Origin: an uncultured Faecalibacterium sp.
GTDB lineage: Bacteria; Bacillota; Clostridia; Oscillospirales; Ruminococcaceae
Assembly: GCA_934503275.1 (NCBI GenBank)
Contig: CAKSVD010000030.1
Location: 1-15,124, forward strand
Direction: 5' to 3'
DNA length: 15,124 nt
In this document: piece after piece, positions 6,466 to 13,741 of the stretch
Numbering within the stretch: position 1 is the stretch's first letter
How the letters are laid out: every line of letters starts with the position of its first letter
Translations under genes and position numbers: made by a program
The notes under the pieces: model-generated
Told to the model about the DNA's origin: nothing
The model's input: only the letters and a program-made list of their open reading frames with translations
Databases searched by the model: none

Positions 6466-8088
6466 CAGCCCGACATGGCTCATGCCGGGGGTGTCGTAAG
6501 TGCCTTTGAAGAAAACAAGGTCTCCGGGCTTTGCTTCTGCTTCGGAAATGTGCTGGCTTTTCTGCCACAAGCCGTTGGCGGTCGTGCGCCCCACATCGTA
6601 GCCGTTCTGGTTGTAGACCCAGCAGACATAGCCGGAGCAGTCAAAGCCGGTTTCCGGGGTAGAGCCGCCCCAAACGTAGGGTGTGCCCACATACTTTTGG
6701 GCTTCCTTGTAGATGGCAGCAAATTCGCTGTCGGTCAGGGCTTCTGCCGGAACCTGATAGTCGATGCTCGGTGCGCCGGAGCCATCGGAGCCACCGGGCG
6801 GCAATCCGCCGTTGAACAGATAGGGTCTGCCACCCAAGGTATCTTGAAAAATTTCGTACCGTTTCCATTGGTCGTTGTTCAGTTCCTCCCGGATGACCAC
6901 CTCCAAGCCACGGTTCACCAGCTTGGTGTGGAAGATTCGATACTCATAGGGCACCTGCGTGGGAACCGGGATGCCTGCCGGAGTCATGACCCAGACGGTC
7001 ATATACCGGGTCTGCACCTCGACCCATGTTGTCAGCTTATATTGCTTCTTGAAAATCTCCTGCAACTTTGCCTGCACCTCCGACCGGGTATAATCGTCAT
7101 ATAGGGTTGTCAGAAAAGAGGTGAGTTGCCACGGGTCATGCTCGATGGGGTCAAGGTGATACTGGTACTCATTGTAGCCGGGGTGGTCGGTAGGGGTGCG
7201 TTTGATTTTTTTATCCAGTTCCTTTTCCAGCTTCTTGTAGTCCTGTTCTGCGCCCCGGATGTCCCTGTCCTCGGCAGAGTACATGGTCTGCCCGGACACC
7301 TGTGTGCCGCTACCAAATAAGATGCCGCAGGAGGAAAAGCCCGACATCACCATGAGGATGAGCAAAAGAAAAACGCCCACGATCACCAGAACGTGTGCGT
7401 TGCCTTTGGCAGCATTCATCAGCCCCTTTACAGCGGTGTTGACGGCAGTTTTGCCTTTCTCCACCGCCTGTTCCATGCTGGACCGGACAGCAGATGCACC
7501 GTTGGATACCGCCTTACCGCCTGCGGTCTGCGCCGCTGTGCCCGAACGGGCGGCGGCATAATAGCTCTGCCGGATGTCCTGTTTCTGCCGCCACCGGGAA
7601 AGCCAGTTGGAACCGCCCTCGCCGGTGCCGGATGCGCCTGCATCTTGTGCCGCAGTCGGCTCCGATGCGGAAGATTTAGCGGTTTTGGAGCCTTTCTTGC
7701 CCTGCATCTTGGCTTTCTTCTTGAGCTTCCGGGCATAGCGGCTTTTGGAAATATCACGGACATTTCCTGCCGCCTTTTCGCCCTCGCTCAACGCCTGCAC
7801 ACCGACGTTTTCATCCTCGTACTGGTCAACTTCGTGATGCACCGCAGACCGGGCGGCATGGGCAGCGTACATCTCCCGCTTCTGCGCCTTGCTCAACCGG
7901 CTCAACTCGTCCGGGGTCAGTTCCGCCTTGCCAAACCGCAGGTGCTGGGCTTTCTCTGCCGCCTTTTCCGCATCGGTTTTCAGCTTTTTCTTTTTGGGCA
8001 CCGACTGCTCCACCTTGGTTTTCTTCGGGGGAGAACGGGTCTTTTTTGCGGACGATTCCTCTTTGATGTTCAGCTTCGGTTCACTCAT
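6466..8088 (-). CDS. NlpC/P60 peptidoglycan hydrolase of the transfer operon, exon 1
   Basis: Exon 1 encodes residues 1-541 of a 577-aa type IV secretion cell-wall enzyme, the counterpart of VirB1-type or Tn916 Orf14-like hydrolases. The N-terminal 230 residues are cytoplasmic, very basic and rich in Lys, Ala and Ser. One transmembrane helix (VLVIVGVFLLLILMVMSGF) covers about residues 233-251. A membrane-distal linker with a VQTRYMTVWVMT stretch leads to the C-terminal NlpC/P60 domain (YVGTPYVWGG; catalytic Cys484 in GFDCSGYV; His538 in MSHVGL). The domain is expected to cleave peptide stems of peptidoglycan to let the channel through. The start ATG overlaps the VirB4 stop (ATGA). Without splicing the frame runs 16 codons into the intron and stops at 6415, giving a 557-aa protein with both Cys and His but no domain end. 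Confidence 0.94.
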
Positions 8089-10478
8089 TTCTGCGCGCCC
8101 TCCGAGACTTCACCCAACTTGGTGGTCATGATGCGGTAGAGTTCCAGATCGGTGGGGAAACGGTCAACGAAGGGAAGAATGACATTGCCAAAAAACAGCA
8201 GTCCCTCGCCCTCACCGGAGTGGGTGACATAGGAAAGCTGGTGGGGCGAGATGTTGAGCTGCTTTGCGAGGATCTGACGGTCTCCTGCCGCCTGATTCAG
8301 CATGATGATCATGTCACTGTTCTCGAAAATATTCTCGACTTCACGGGAAGAAAGAAGGTCTTTCACGTTCTGGGTCAGCCCCGTGGGTATACCGCCCCAC
8401 TTGCGGAAACGCTTCCAGATTTCCACAGAGTAAGCGGCGGTCTGCTCCTCTTTCAGCAAAAGGTGCATCTCATCCATATAATACCGGGTGGACTTACCGC
8501 TGCTGCGGTTTGCGGTGACACGCCCCCAGACCTGATCCTGCACGATGAGCATACCGAGTTTCTTCATCTGTTTACCCAATTCCTTGATGTCGTAGCAGAC
8601 GATGCGGTTGTTGACGTTCACATTGGTGCGGTGGTTGAACAGGTTCAGACTGCCTTTCACATAGATCTCCAGTGCAGTAGCAACATGATGGGCTTCTTTC
8701 TCGTCCTGTTGGAGCAGGGCGTTGTACAAATCCTCAAGGATGGGCATATTCTCCGGGCAGGGGTCCGCAAAATATTTGCGGTAGATCAGATGCACACAGC
8801 GGTCGATGACGGTTTTCTCCACCGGCAGCAGTCCTTCTTTGCCGCCCACCACCAGTTCACACAAAGAAAGAATAAAGTCAGCTTTCAGGGACAGGGGATT
8901 ATCTTCCTCGGAGTAGTTGGCATTGATGTCCATGGGGTTGATGAACTGGGTGCTGTTGGGGCTGATTTTGATGACCTGACCTTTCAGCCGATTCACCAGC
9001 GGAGAATACTCTCCCTCAGGATCATTGACAATAATATCATCGTCCGTCACCAGAAACGCATTGGCAATTTCACGCTTTGCTGAGAAACTTTTGCCGGAGC
9101 CGGGAGTACCCAAAATCAGGCCGTTGGGATTCTTCAGCTTCTTCCGGTCCACCATGATAAGGTTGTTGGACAGGGCGTTCAGGCCGTAATACAGGCTTTC
9201 TTTGCCGGACTGGTACAGTTCCTGTGTGGTGAACGGAATGAAGATGGCGGTACTGCTGGTGGTCAACCCTCGCTGAATTTCGATCTGACAGTCAGCCAGC
9301 GGCAGGCTGCTCATCAGCCCCTGCTCCTGCTGAAAGTCAAGGCGGCACAGGTTGCAGTTGTGCTTCTGTGCAATGCTGGATGCCTGAAAAACGTTGTTTT
9401 CCAGCTCCTGTTCCGTGCGTCCAGTGTTCAGCACCAGAAAGGTAACAAGGAACATCCGTTCATTCTGGCTCTGCAATTCTTTCAGCAGGGCTTTTGCATC
9501 TCTGCCGTAGGTTACCAAATCCGACGGAATGATGTCGATATCATACCCGGCGCGGATTGCCTTTTTCTGCTCCTCGATCTTTGATCTATCGAGTTCGGTG
9601 ATGGTGCGCTTCACGGTCTTAATGGCACGGTTCTGGTCAACAGACTGAATGTGCATGGTGACGATCTGGGACGAATCCATGTCCAGAAAATCCTTCAAAA
9701 GCTGGTCGCTGATGTCGGATGCCGTGATGCTCAGAAAGCTGGCAGCGCAAAAGATGCCGCCCATTTGGAACGTCCGGGAATTTTTGAAGGCAAAGGCGGT
9801 GGGTGCAATGGCATCCTTCACGGAAAGGCCGCTTTTCACAAGGTCTTTCCAGTCAAAATGAAATTTGCTGGCACCATCCATGTTGAACATATCGTGCATG
9901 AGTTTCAGCCGCTGGACACCGTTCAGCGGCTTTGCCTGCACCCCCAGCCGGTGGAAGTTGTTCAGCAAATCGTTCTGAATGTGGTCCAGACGGGGCTTGA
10001 CCTGCGCCATGCTTTCGCCCTCCACACCAAAGGTGATGAATTTGGTCTTGGTCAGACCATTATTGCCCTTGGCAAGCTGTTGCCGCAGCATCTGGGAATA
10101 CTCCGCACGAACATCATCGAAACCGTCCTTCTGGAACGGAATGCGGATGCTCTTTTCAAATTCGGTGCTGTCGGTTGCCATGTTCACGAAGGACAGTTCA
10201 AACTTGATGCTGGAATCGAAGAAGTTCAGAAAACTGCACCATTCTTCAAAAATGGCGGTCTTGTCCTCCTGCTGCGCCAACTGATAATTGATGTCCTGAT
10301 ACTGAATGGTGCGGGTGTAGTAATTGGGCTTCACCCGGCAGGTGCCATCCTCAAACATCCGCTGCATGGGGATGGACTGCTGGGCGGTCCGGGGCACAGC
10401 AGGCTTTGCGTTCTGCCTGCGCTTCTGCGCAGACTGCGGCTTGCTGTGCTTACCGGTCTTTTTCCAAAACGAAATCAT
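8085..10478 (-). CDS. virB4: VirB4-family conjugation ATPase
   Basis: This 797-aa protein is the cytoplasmic ATPase that powers assembly and substrate transport of the type IV secretion channel. The C-terminal RecA-like domain has Walker A GTPGSGKS at residues 457-464 and Walker B YYMDEMHLLL with Asp669 and Glu670. Further conserved stretches include VNDPEGEYSPLVNRL and FRKWGGIPTGLTQNVKDLL. The N-terminal half has the usual VirB4/TraE-like region and a basic Gln/Lys-rich beginning. Length and motifs match the family in Tn1549-like elements, and nothing is truncated. GGGAGG lies 8 nt before the ATG. The gene overlaps the end of prgI by 29 nt and its TGA overlaps the hydrolase ATG, so the three are probably translated as a coupled set. 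Confidence 0.96.
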   Translation of the reverse strand: MISFWKKTGKHSKPQSAQKRRQNAKPAVPRTAQQSIPMQRMFEDGTCRVKPNYYTRTIQYQDINYQLAQQEDKTAIFEEWCSFLNFFDSSIKFELSFVNMATDSTEFEKSIRIPFQKDGFDDVRAEYSQMLRQQLAKGNNGLTKTKFITFGVEGESMAQVKPRLDHIQNDLLNNFHRLGVQAKPLNGVQRLKLMHDMFNMDGASKFHFDWKDLVKSGLSVKDAIAPTAFAFKNSRTFQMGGIFCAASFLSITASDISDQLLKDFLDMDSSQIVTMHIQSVDQNRAIKTVKRTITELDRSKIEEQKKAIRAGYDIDIIPSDLVTYGRDAKALLKELQSQNERMFLVTFLVLNTGRTEQELENNVFQASSIAQKHNCNLCRLDFQQEQGLMSSLPLADCQIEIQRGLTTSSTAIFIPFTTQELYQSGKESLYYGLNALSNNLIMVDRKKLKNPNGLILGTPGSGKSFSAKREIANAFLVTDDDIIVNDPEGEYSPLVNRLKGQVIKISPNSTQFINPMDINANYSEEDNPLSLKADFILSLCELVVGGKEGLLPVEKTVIDRCVHLIYRKYFADPCPENMPILEDLYNALLQQDEKEAHHVATALEIYVKGSLNLFNHRTNVNVNNRIVCYDIKELGKQMKKLGMLIVQDQVWGRVTANRSSGKSTRYYMDEMHLLLKEEQTAAYSVEIWKRFRKWGGIPTGLTQNVKDLLSSREVENIFENSDMIIMLNQAAGDRQILAKQLNISPHQLSYVTHSGEGEGLLFFGNVILPFVDRFPTDLELYRIMTTKLGEVSEGAQK

Positions 10479-10815
10479 GGGTCATGCCTCCCTTCATCAA
10501 AATCGCATAGTAGTTGTTGGTCTTGTAGGGGCGAATCTTCGGGCGGAGAAACCGGGACTGCACATAGTACGACAGCAGCTTTTCCATGGGCTGACCGTTT
10601 TTCTCGTACATTCCAAGAAAGAACGCCGGCAGCATCACCGCCATCATGCCGAGGGTGGCGGCAGTGTTGCCGCCGGAATCTCGGAGAACAAAAAACAGCG
10701 GCACTCCAATGAGAGCCGCTGTGCCAAAGCAGACAAGCTGCCGTTTGGTCAGGTTGAATGCGACCTTCGATTTTACTTTCGTCAGGTCACGGGGAACGGA
10801 AATATACGCAGCCAA
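10450..10815 (-). CDS. prgI: PrgI-family inner-membrane conjugation protein (VirB3-like)
   Basis: This 121-aa protein begins AAYISVPRDLTKVKSKVAFN and has the N-terminal PrgI pattern (VPRDL, then NLTKRQL). Two membrane helices follow, at about residues 27-44 (LVCFGTAALIGVPLFFVL) and 50-70 (NTAATLGMMAVMLPAFFLG), then a cytoplasmic tail containing YKTNNYY. PrgI-like proteins sit next to VirB4 and are regarded as VirB3 equivalents that attach the ATPase to the membrane. The start is TTG at 10815, supported by AAAGGAGGTG with 7 nt spacing and the expected N-terminus; no ATG is available at that place. The ribosome site overlaps the stop of the VirB6-like gene (TAAAGGAGG). Confidence 0.9.
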   Translation of the reverse strand: MAAYISVPRDLTKVKSKVAFNLTKRQLVCFGTAALIGVPLFFVLRDSGGNTAATLGMMAVMLPAFFLGMYEKNGQPMEKLLSYYVQSRFLRPKIRPYKTNNYYAILMKGGMTHDFVLEKDR

Positions 10816-10828
10816 TAAAGCACCTCCT

Positions 10829-11695
10829 TTAATGCGCTCCGAGAACGGATTTTGTCACGGAACTGGTCTTGAACAGGCTGAAACAGAGCAGAACAGTGTA
10901 GCCCACAATGCTCCAAATGGAGTTGATGGCATCCCCGGAAATCGCCACGCTCTGGATCAGCACGGCATAAATTGCCACGCAGATGAGGATGAGAAAGCCC
11001 TGAAAGCCCAATGCGAACAGGCATTTCAGGTAGTTCTGCCCCATGTGCGACTGCTCGTGGTTGCCCCATGTTGCCATGGGGATGGGCGCAAGGCTCACCA
11101 TGCAATATATCTCAATCATTCTTCCGTACACGATGACAAAAATGATGATGCTCAATATCCGCATGGTGATGCCGATGAAGAAACTTTGCAGGAAAAGCCC
11201 GAACAGGGGACCTACATCCATCTGCATTAGGCTGGCTTCCAACATCGACAAGCCAATGTCGTTGACACGGGTGTTTCCGGCGATGATGCCGCTGGAATCG
11301 GACACTACCTTCTGGGTGATGTCGAACACCGCCATCACAATATCGAAAGTATTGCTGATGAGCCAGACGGACACTGCCGTTTTGAAGATCCAGCGCATGA
11401 TGAGGGCGGGCTCAAACTGTGCCATATTGTTGTGCTGGGTGATCATTTCGATCAACTCATAACAGGCGATGAAGGTCAGGATGATGCCTGCAATGGGCAG
11501 CACCACATTCCGGGAGAGGGCTTCGATCATGGCGAACACCCGTGGTTCAAAGTTGGAGGGCTTGGTGCCCACCTGCTGTGCGATATTGCCCACTTGGGTG
11601 TTCACATCGTCGAACAGACCGGAAAGGTTTGACATAATGCCTGCCGTCAGGATGCCTTTGATCCAATCGGCAATGGCTTTGAGAACGGTTTCCAT
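10829..11695 (-). CDS. VirB6/TrbL-like polytopic conjugation membrane protein
   Basis: This 288-aa protein has about five or six hydrophobic segments, including VVLPIAGIILTFIACYELI, FKTAVSVWLISNTFDIVMAV, ILSIIIFVIVYGRMIEIYCM, FQGFLILICVAIYAVLI and IVGYTVLLCFSLF. In the order of T4SS genes it takes the VirB6/TrbL place between the pilin-like Maff2 protein and PrgI/VirB4, and it would form part of the inner-membrane channel. The segment SLAPIPMATWGNHEQSHMGQ is a conserved feature I recall from this ICE family. The ATG at 11695 has only a weak ribosome site (GGTGA about 7 nt upstream). It lies 16 nt after the stop of a tiny upstream ORF, suggesting coupling to it. Confidence 0.88.
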   Translation of the reverse strand: METVLKAIADWIKGILTAGIMSNLSGLFDDVNTQVGNIAQQVGTKPSNFEPRVFAMIEALSRNVVLPIAGIILTFIACYELIEMITQHNNMAQFEPALIMRWIFKTAVSVWLISNTFDIVMAVFDITQKVVSDSSGIIAGNTRVNDIGLSMLEASLMQMDVGPLFGLFLQSFFIGITMRILSIIIFVIVYGRMIEIYCMVSLAPIPMATWGNHEQSHMGQNYLKCLFALGFQGFLILICVAIYAVLIQSVAISGDAINSIWSIVGYTVLLCFSLFKTSSVTKSVLGAH

Positions 11696-11711
11696 TCAGC
11701 AGTCACCGTCC

Positions 11712-11822
11712 TTAGCTGAAGTGGTTGATGAGGGTCTTGAGGAGATTCAGAAGAAAAATAATGTGGGTCAAAAACTGCATAAGACACCGCCTTTCATTGA
11801 TGGGTGGAGATTCGTACCGCAA
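11712..11822 (-). CDS. Candidate tiny hydrophobic peptide (36 aa, or 22 aa from an internal ATG)
   Basis: A short frame starts at TTG 11822 behind AAGGAG (4 nt spacing). It encodes a peptide with a hydrophobic FLTHIIFLLNLLKTLINHF C-terminal half that looks like one membrane helix. An internal in-frame ATG at 11780 behind AGGCGG would give only this hydrophobic part (22 aa). The TTG start parallels that of the nearby prgI gene. It lies between the Maff2 and VirB6-like genes and ends 16 nt before the latter, which has a weak ribosome site. It could be a real membrane peptide, a translational coupler, or chance. I do not recognise a family. Confidence 0.45.
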   Translation of the reverse strand: MRYESPPINERRCLMQFLTHIIFLLNLLKTLINHFS

Positions 11823-11881
11823 TGCGCTCCTTATGATAAAGGGCTGTTATCCACAGCAAAGATAGAGCGATTGCGTATGTA

Positions 11882-11902
11882 CAGGCGGGATAAACCCGCC
11901 TG
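11882..11902 (-). promoter_or_regulatory. Intercistronic hairpin downstream of the Maff2 gene
   Basis: A perfect 8-bp stem (CAGGCGGG with CCCGCCTG) with a 5-nt loop starts 6 nt after the Maff2 stop. It is followed by TACATACG rather than a T-run, so it is not a typical intrinsic terminator. It could stabilise the 3' end of a processed pilin-like mRNA; that role is inferred. It resembles the hairpin before topB. Confidence 0.55.
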
Positions 11903-11908
11903 CGGCTC

Positions 11909-12124
11909 TTAGCCGAACAGACCAGACAGCAGAGGAATCAGGGTGATGCCCACCAGAGCAACGCCGCCGCCAGCCATGAGCTGCTTCATGCCCTGACTCT
12001 TGCTACCGGGGTTGTCGTTGCCGTAACCTTCCAGCAGGTTGATGGCACCCCAAACGCCGAGACCGGCACCGAGGGCAACAACGAGGGTCTGGAGGACTTC
12101 GATAGCAGAGTTAAAGAATTCCAT
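11909..12124 (-). CDS. Maff2-family small membrane protein (putative pilin-like VirB2 component)
   Basis: This 71-aa protein begins MEFFNSAIEVLQTLVVALGA. It has two hydrophobic helices (TLVVALGAGLGVWGAINLL and AGGGVALVGITLIPLLSGLF) separated by a polar Gly/Asn/Ser loop (EGYGNDNPGSKSQGM). Its size, topology and sequence match the Maff2 family of ICEs. By size and gene position it probably fills the VirB2/TrbC pilin-like role, but that assignment is inferred. AAAGGAG lies 8 nt before the ATG at 12124. The frame is open further upstream into virD4, but no start there is supported. The gene is first after an intrinsic terminator and is followed by a stable hairpin, suggesting its mRNA level is set apart from its neighbours. 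Confidence 0.87.
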   Translation of the reverse strand: MEFFNSAIEVLQTLVVALGAGLGVWGAINLLEGYGNDNPGSKSQGMKQLMAGGGVALVGITLIPLLSGLFG

Positions 12125-12242
12125 AGTCGTTTCTCCTTTATAAATGAAAGTTGTAGACCATCCGTACACACCTGAAGCCGTTGTTGTTAAGCTGCGAACT
12201 GCGGCAGAAGTTGGCTTGCTGGTGTACCTCTCTGGTCTGGGT

Positions 12243-12271
12243 AAAATAAAACCGCCTACCGGGTCAGGCAG
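12243..12271 (-). terminator. Intrinsic terminator at the end of virD4
   Basis: CTGCCT (12271-12266) pairs with AGGCGG (12257-12252) in a 6-bp stem with one G-U pair and an 8-nt loop. TTTTATTTT follows immediately. The stem begins within the last virD4 codons. It would end or reduce transcription between virD4 and the Maff2 gene, dividing the transfer genes into two units. The 118 nt from here to the Maff2 ATG show no strong promoter that I can recognise. Confidence 0.65.
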
Positions 12272-13538
12272 ACGGGAGCGAATCAGCGTCCACCACGATG
12301 AACTCATCACCGGGGTGGATCTTTTCTTTTCGGTTCAGATATTTTTCAATATCAAAGGTGTTTTTGGGGTCGTAGTCCGAGGTCAACTTGTAGTTGGGGT
12401 GCTGGGTCAGGTCGTACTTGTCAGAAAGAAACGGTCTGACACCACGCAGCTGCAAAATGCACTTGCCGCCGTCCAGCACCGCCAGCTCGTCCCGGCTCAA
12501 TAACTCATGCCCCATCTTTTGGAACGTAGTGCCGTAACTGGGGTTATTGCCACGGGTGTCCGAGGTGTTGAATGCGTCGATGGTCTCCTTGCCCAGCATC
12601 TCGGACAGGTCTTTCAAGGTGGTGGGTTCCGAACCGCCCAGAAATATCTGGCTGTCCATGTTGCCTACAATGGTATCTGCGTTGTCCTTGTAGATGGCTT
12701 TCAACTGGCTTCTCGCCTGCAAAACAAGGCAGGCGGAGATCTCACGGCTGCGAATGGTGGCTACCAGCTTTTCCAGATTGGGAATCTGCCCGATGTTGGC
12801 GCACTCGTCGATCAGGCACCGCACATGGATGGGCAGCTTGCCGCCGTACACATCATCTGCTTTATCGCAAAGCAGATTGAAAAGCTGCGTATAGACCATG
12901 CTGATGAGGAAGTTAAAGGTGCTGTCTGTGTCCGACATAATGAGGAACAGCGCCGTTTTCTTATCGCCCAGCGTGTCCAGTTGCAGTTCATCGTACATCG
13001 TTAAATCGCGCAACTCTTGGATGTCGAAGGGGGCTAATCTGGCACCACAGGAAATGAGGATGGATTTTGCGGTCTTGCCGGCAGCCAGCTTGTAAAGTTT
13101 GTACTGCCGCCCGGCAAAGCTGTTGGGCTTCTTTTGGGCCAGTTCTTCAAACAGTAAGTCCACCGGATTCTGGTATTTCTCATCGTCCTCCAGCACCTGC
13201 ATGGTGTTCAGCATTTCCAGCAAGGTTGCGAAGTTTTGTTCCTCCACCGGGGCTTCATAATGCAGATAAGCGATCAGGGCGGTGAGCAAAAGACGCTCGC
13301 TTTTCTCCCAAAATGGATCGCCACCGGACCCTTCGCCCTTGGTGTTGGTCATAAGGGTTGTGACCAGTTTCAGAATGTCCTTTTCGCTGTGGACATAGGC
13401 GAAGGGGTTATAGTGCATGGACTTTTTGAAGTTGATGGTGTTCAGAACTTTTACCTTATAACCATTTTTCAGCATGGCCTGCCCACATTCAAGCACGATT
13501 GTACCTTTGGGCTGCATTTTGTCAAGATAAAAAATCAA
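12264..13538 (-). CDS. virD4: VirD4/TraG-like coupling protein, N-terminally truncated
   Basis: The type IV coupling protein links the relaxase-DNA complex to the secretion channel. This 424-aa frame matches the C-terminal two thirds of the ICE VirD4 family. It starts at PKGTIVLECG, continues through FKKSMHYNPFAYVHSEKDIL, and has Walker B CLIDECANIGQ (Asp244, Glu245 counted from the TTG) and LQLRGVRPFLSDKYDLT. Family members are usually near 600 aa and begin with two membrane helices, then Walker A, all absent here. Only 15 nt separate the frame from the tnpW stop, so the missing part is not nearby in any frame. Possible starts are TTG 13538 and ATG 13517; neither has a good ribosome site. 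Probably a 5' deletion product, inactive unless another coupling protein works in trans. A short misassembly is an alternative. Confidence 0.9.
   Translation of the reverse strand: MIFYLDKMQPKGTIVLECGQAMLKNGYKVKVLNTINFKKSMHYNPFAYVHSEKDILKLVTTLMTNTKGEGSGGDPFWEKSERLLLTALIAYLHYEAPVEEQNFATLLEMLNTMQVLEDDEKYQNPVDLLFEELAQKKPNSFAGRQYKLYKLAAGKTAKSILISCGARLAPFDIQELRDLTMYDELQLDTLGDKKTALFLIMSDTDSTFNFLISMVYTQLFNLLCDKADDVYGGKLPIHVRCLIDECANIGQIPNLEKLVATIRSREISACLVLQARSQLKAIYKDNADTIVGNMDSQIFLGGSEPTTLKDLSEMLGKETIDAFNTSDTRGNNPSYGTTFQKMGHELLSRDELAVLDGGKCILQLRGVRPFLSDKYDLTQHPNYKLTSDYDPKNTFDIEKYLNRKEKIHPGDEFIVVDADSLPSA
13498..13525 (-). promoter_or_regulatory. Promoter-like sequence at the start of truncated virD4
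   Basis: TTGACA (13525-13520) and TACAAT (13503-13498) are separated by 16 nt, a near-consensus vegetative promoter. It lies inside the remaining virD4 frame, over codons for LDK and GTI, so it may be coincidence or may have been formed by the deletion. If used, the transcript would start within virD4. Confidence 0.3.
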
Positions 13539-13553
13539 GATGCTGCTGTAAAT

Positions 13554-13727
13554 TCAAAAATTACCAGCTTTCGCTTCTTTTTGAATGATTTTCCGCATTT
13601 GAGTGTCTAATGTGTTCTTTGAGCTCGGATTGAAAAAAATGTTGACGTTGTAAGTTGTGTTTCTGACTCGCATGGTCAACATTCCATCCGCAGGGCGATG
13701 TTCGGTCAATGTGATAGTTTTGCTCAT
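13554..13727 (-). CDS. tnpW: TnpW-family small transposon-encoded protein
   Basis: This 57-aa protein begins MSKTITLTEHRPADGMLTMR and continues RNTTYNVNIFFNPSSKNTLD. The pattern matches the TnpW family carried by clostridial mobile elements; function is unknown. The frame is in the usual place between relaxase and virD4, starts 14 nt after the relaxase stop, and has GAGGAG 8 nt before its ATG. A longer overlapping frame at 13561-13794 is a shadow. The last codons contain a 9-bp A/T-rich inverted repeat. The protein appears complete, so the deletion that removed the virD4 start ended just after it. Confidence 0.8.
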   Translation of the reverse strand: MSKTITLTEHRPADGMLTMRVRNTTYNVNIFFNPSSKNTLDTQMRKIIQKEAKAGNF

Positions 13728-13741
13728 TTGCGCTTCTCCTC

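Noticed and set aside
7393..8139. Plus-strand frame of 248 codons across the hydrolase N-terminal half.
   Set aside because: It is antisense to the conserved hydrolase gene and has no ribosome site or family resemblance; the GC-rich coding sequence explains the open frame.
11847..11855. TTATCCACA, a perfect DnaA-box consensus on the plus strand.
   Set aside because: It is a single site with no AT-rich unwinding region or neighbouring boxes, and a 9-base match can occur by chance in a window of this size.
11909..12310. Extended 133-aa version of the Maff2 protein.
   Set aside because: The extension runs back into virD4 and through the terminator; the ATG at 12124 has a good ribosome site and gives the family's usual length.
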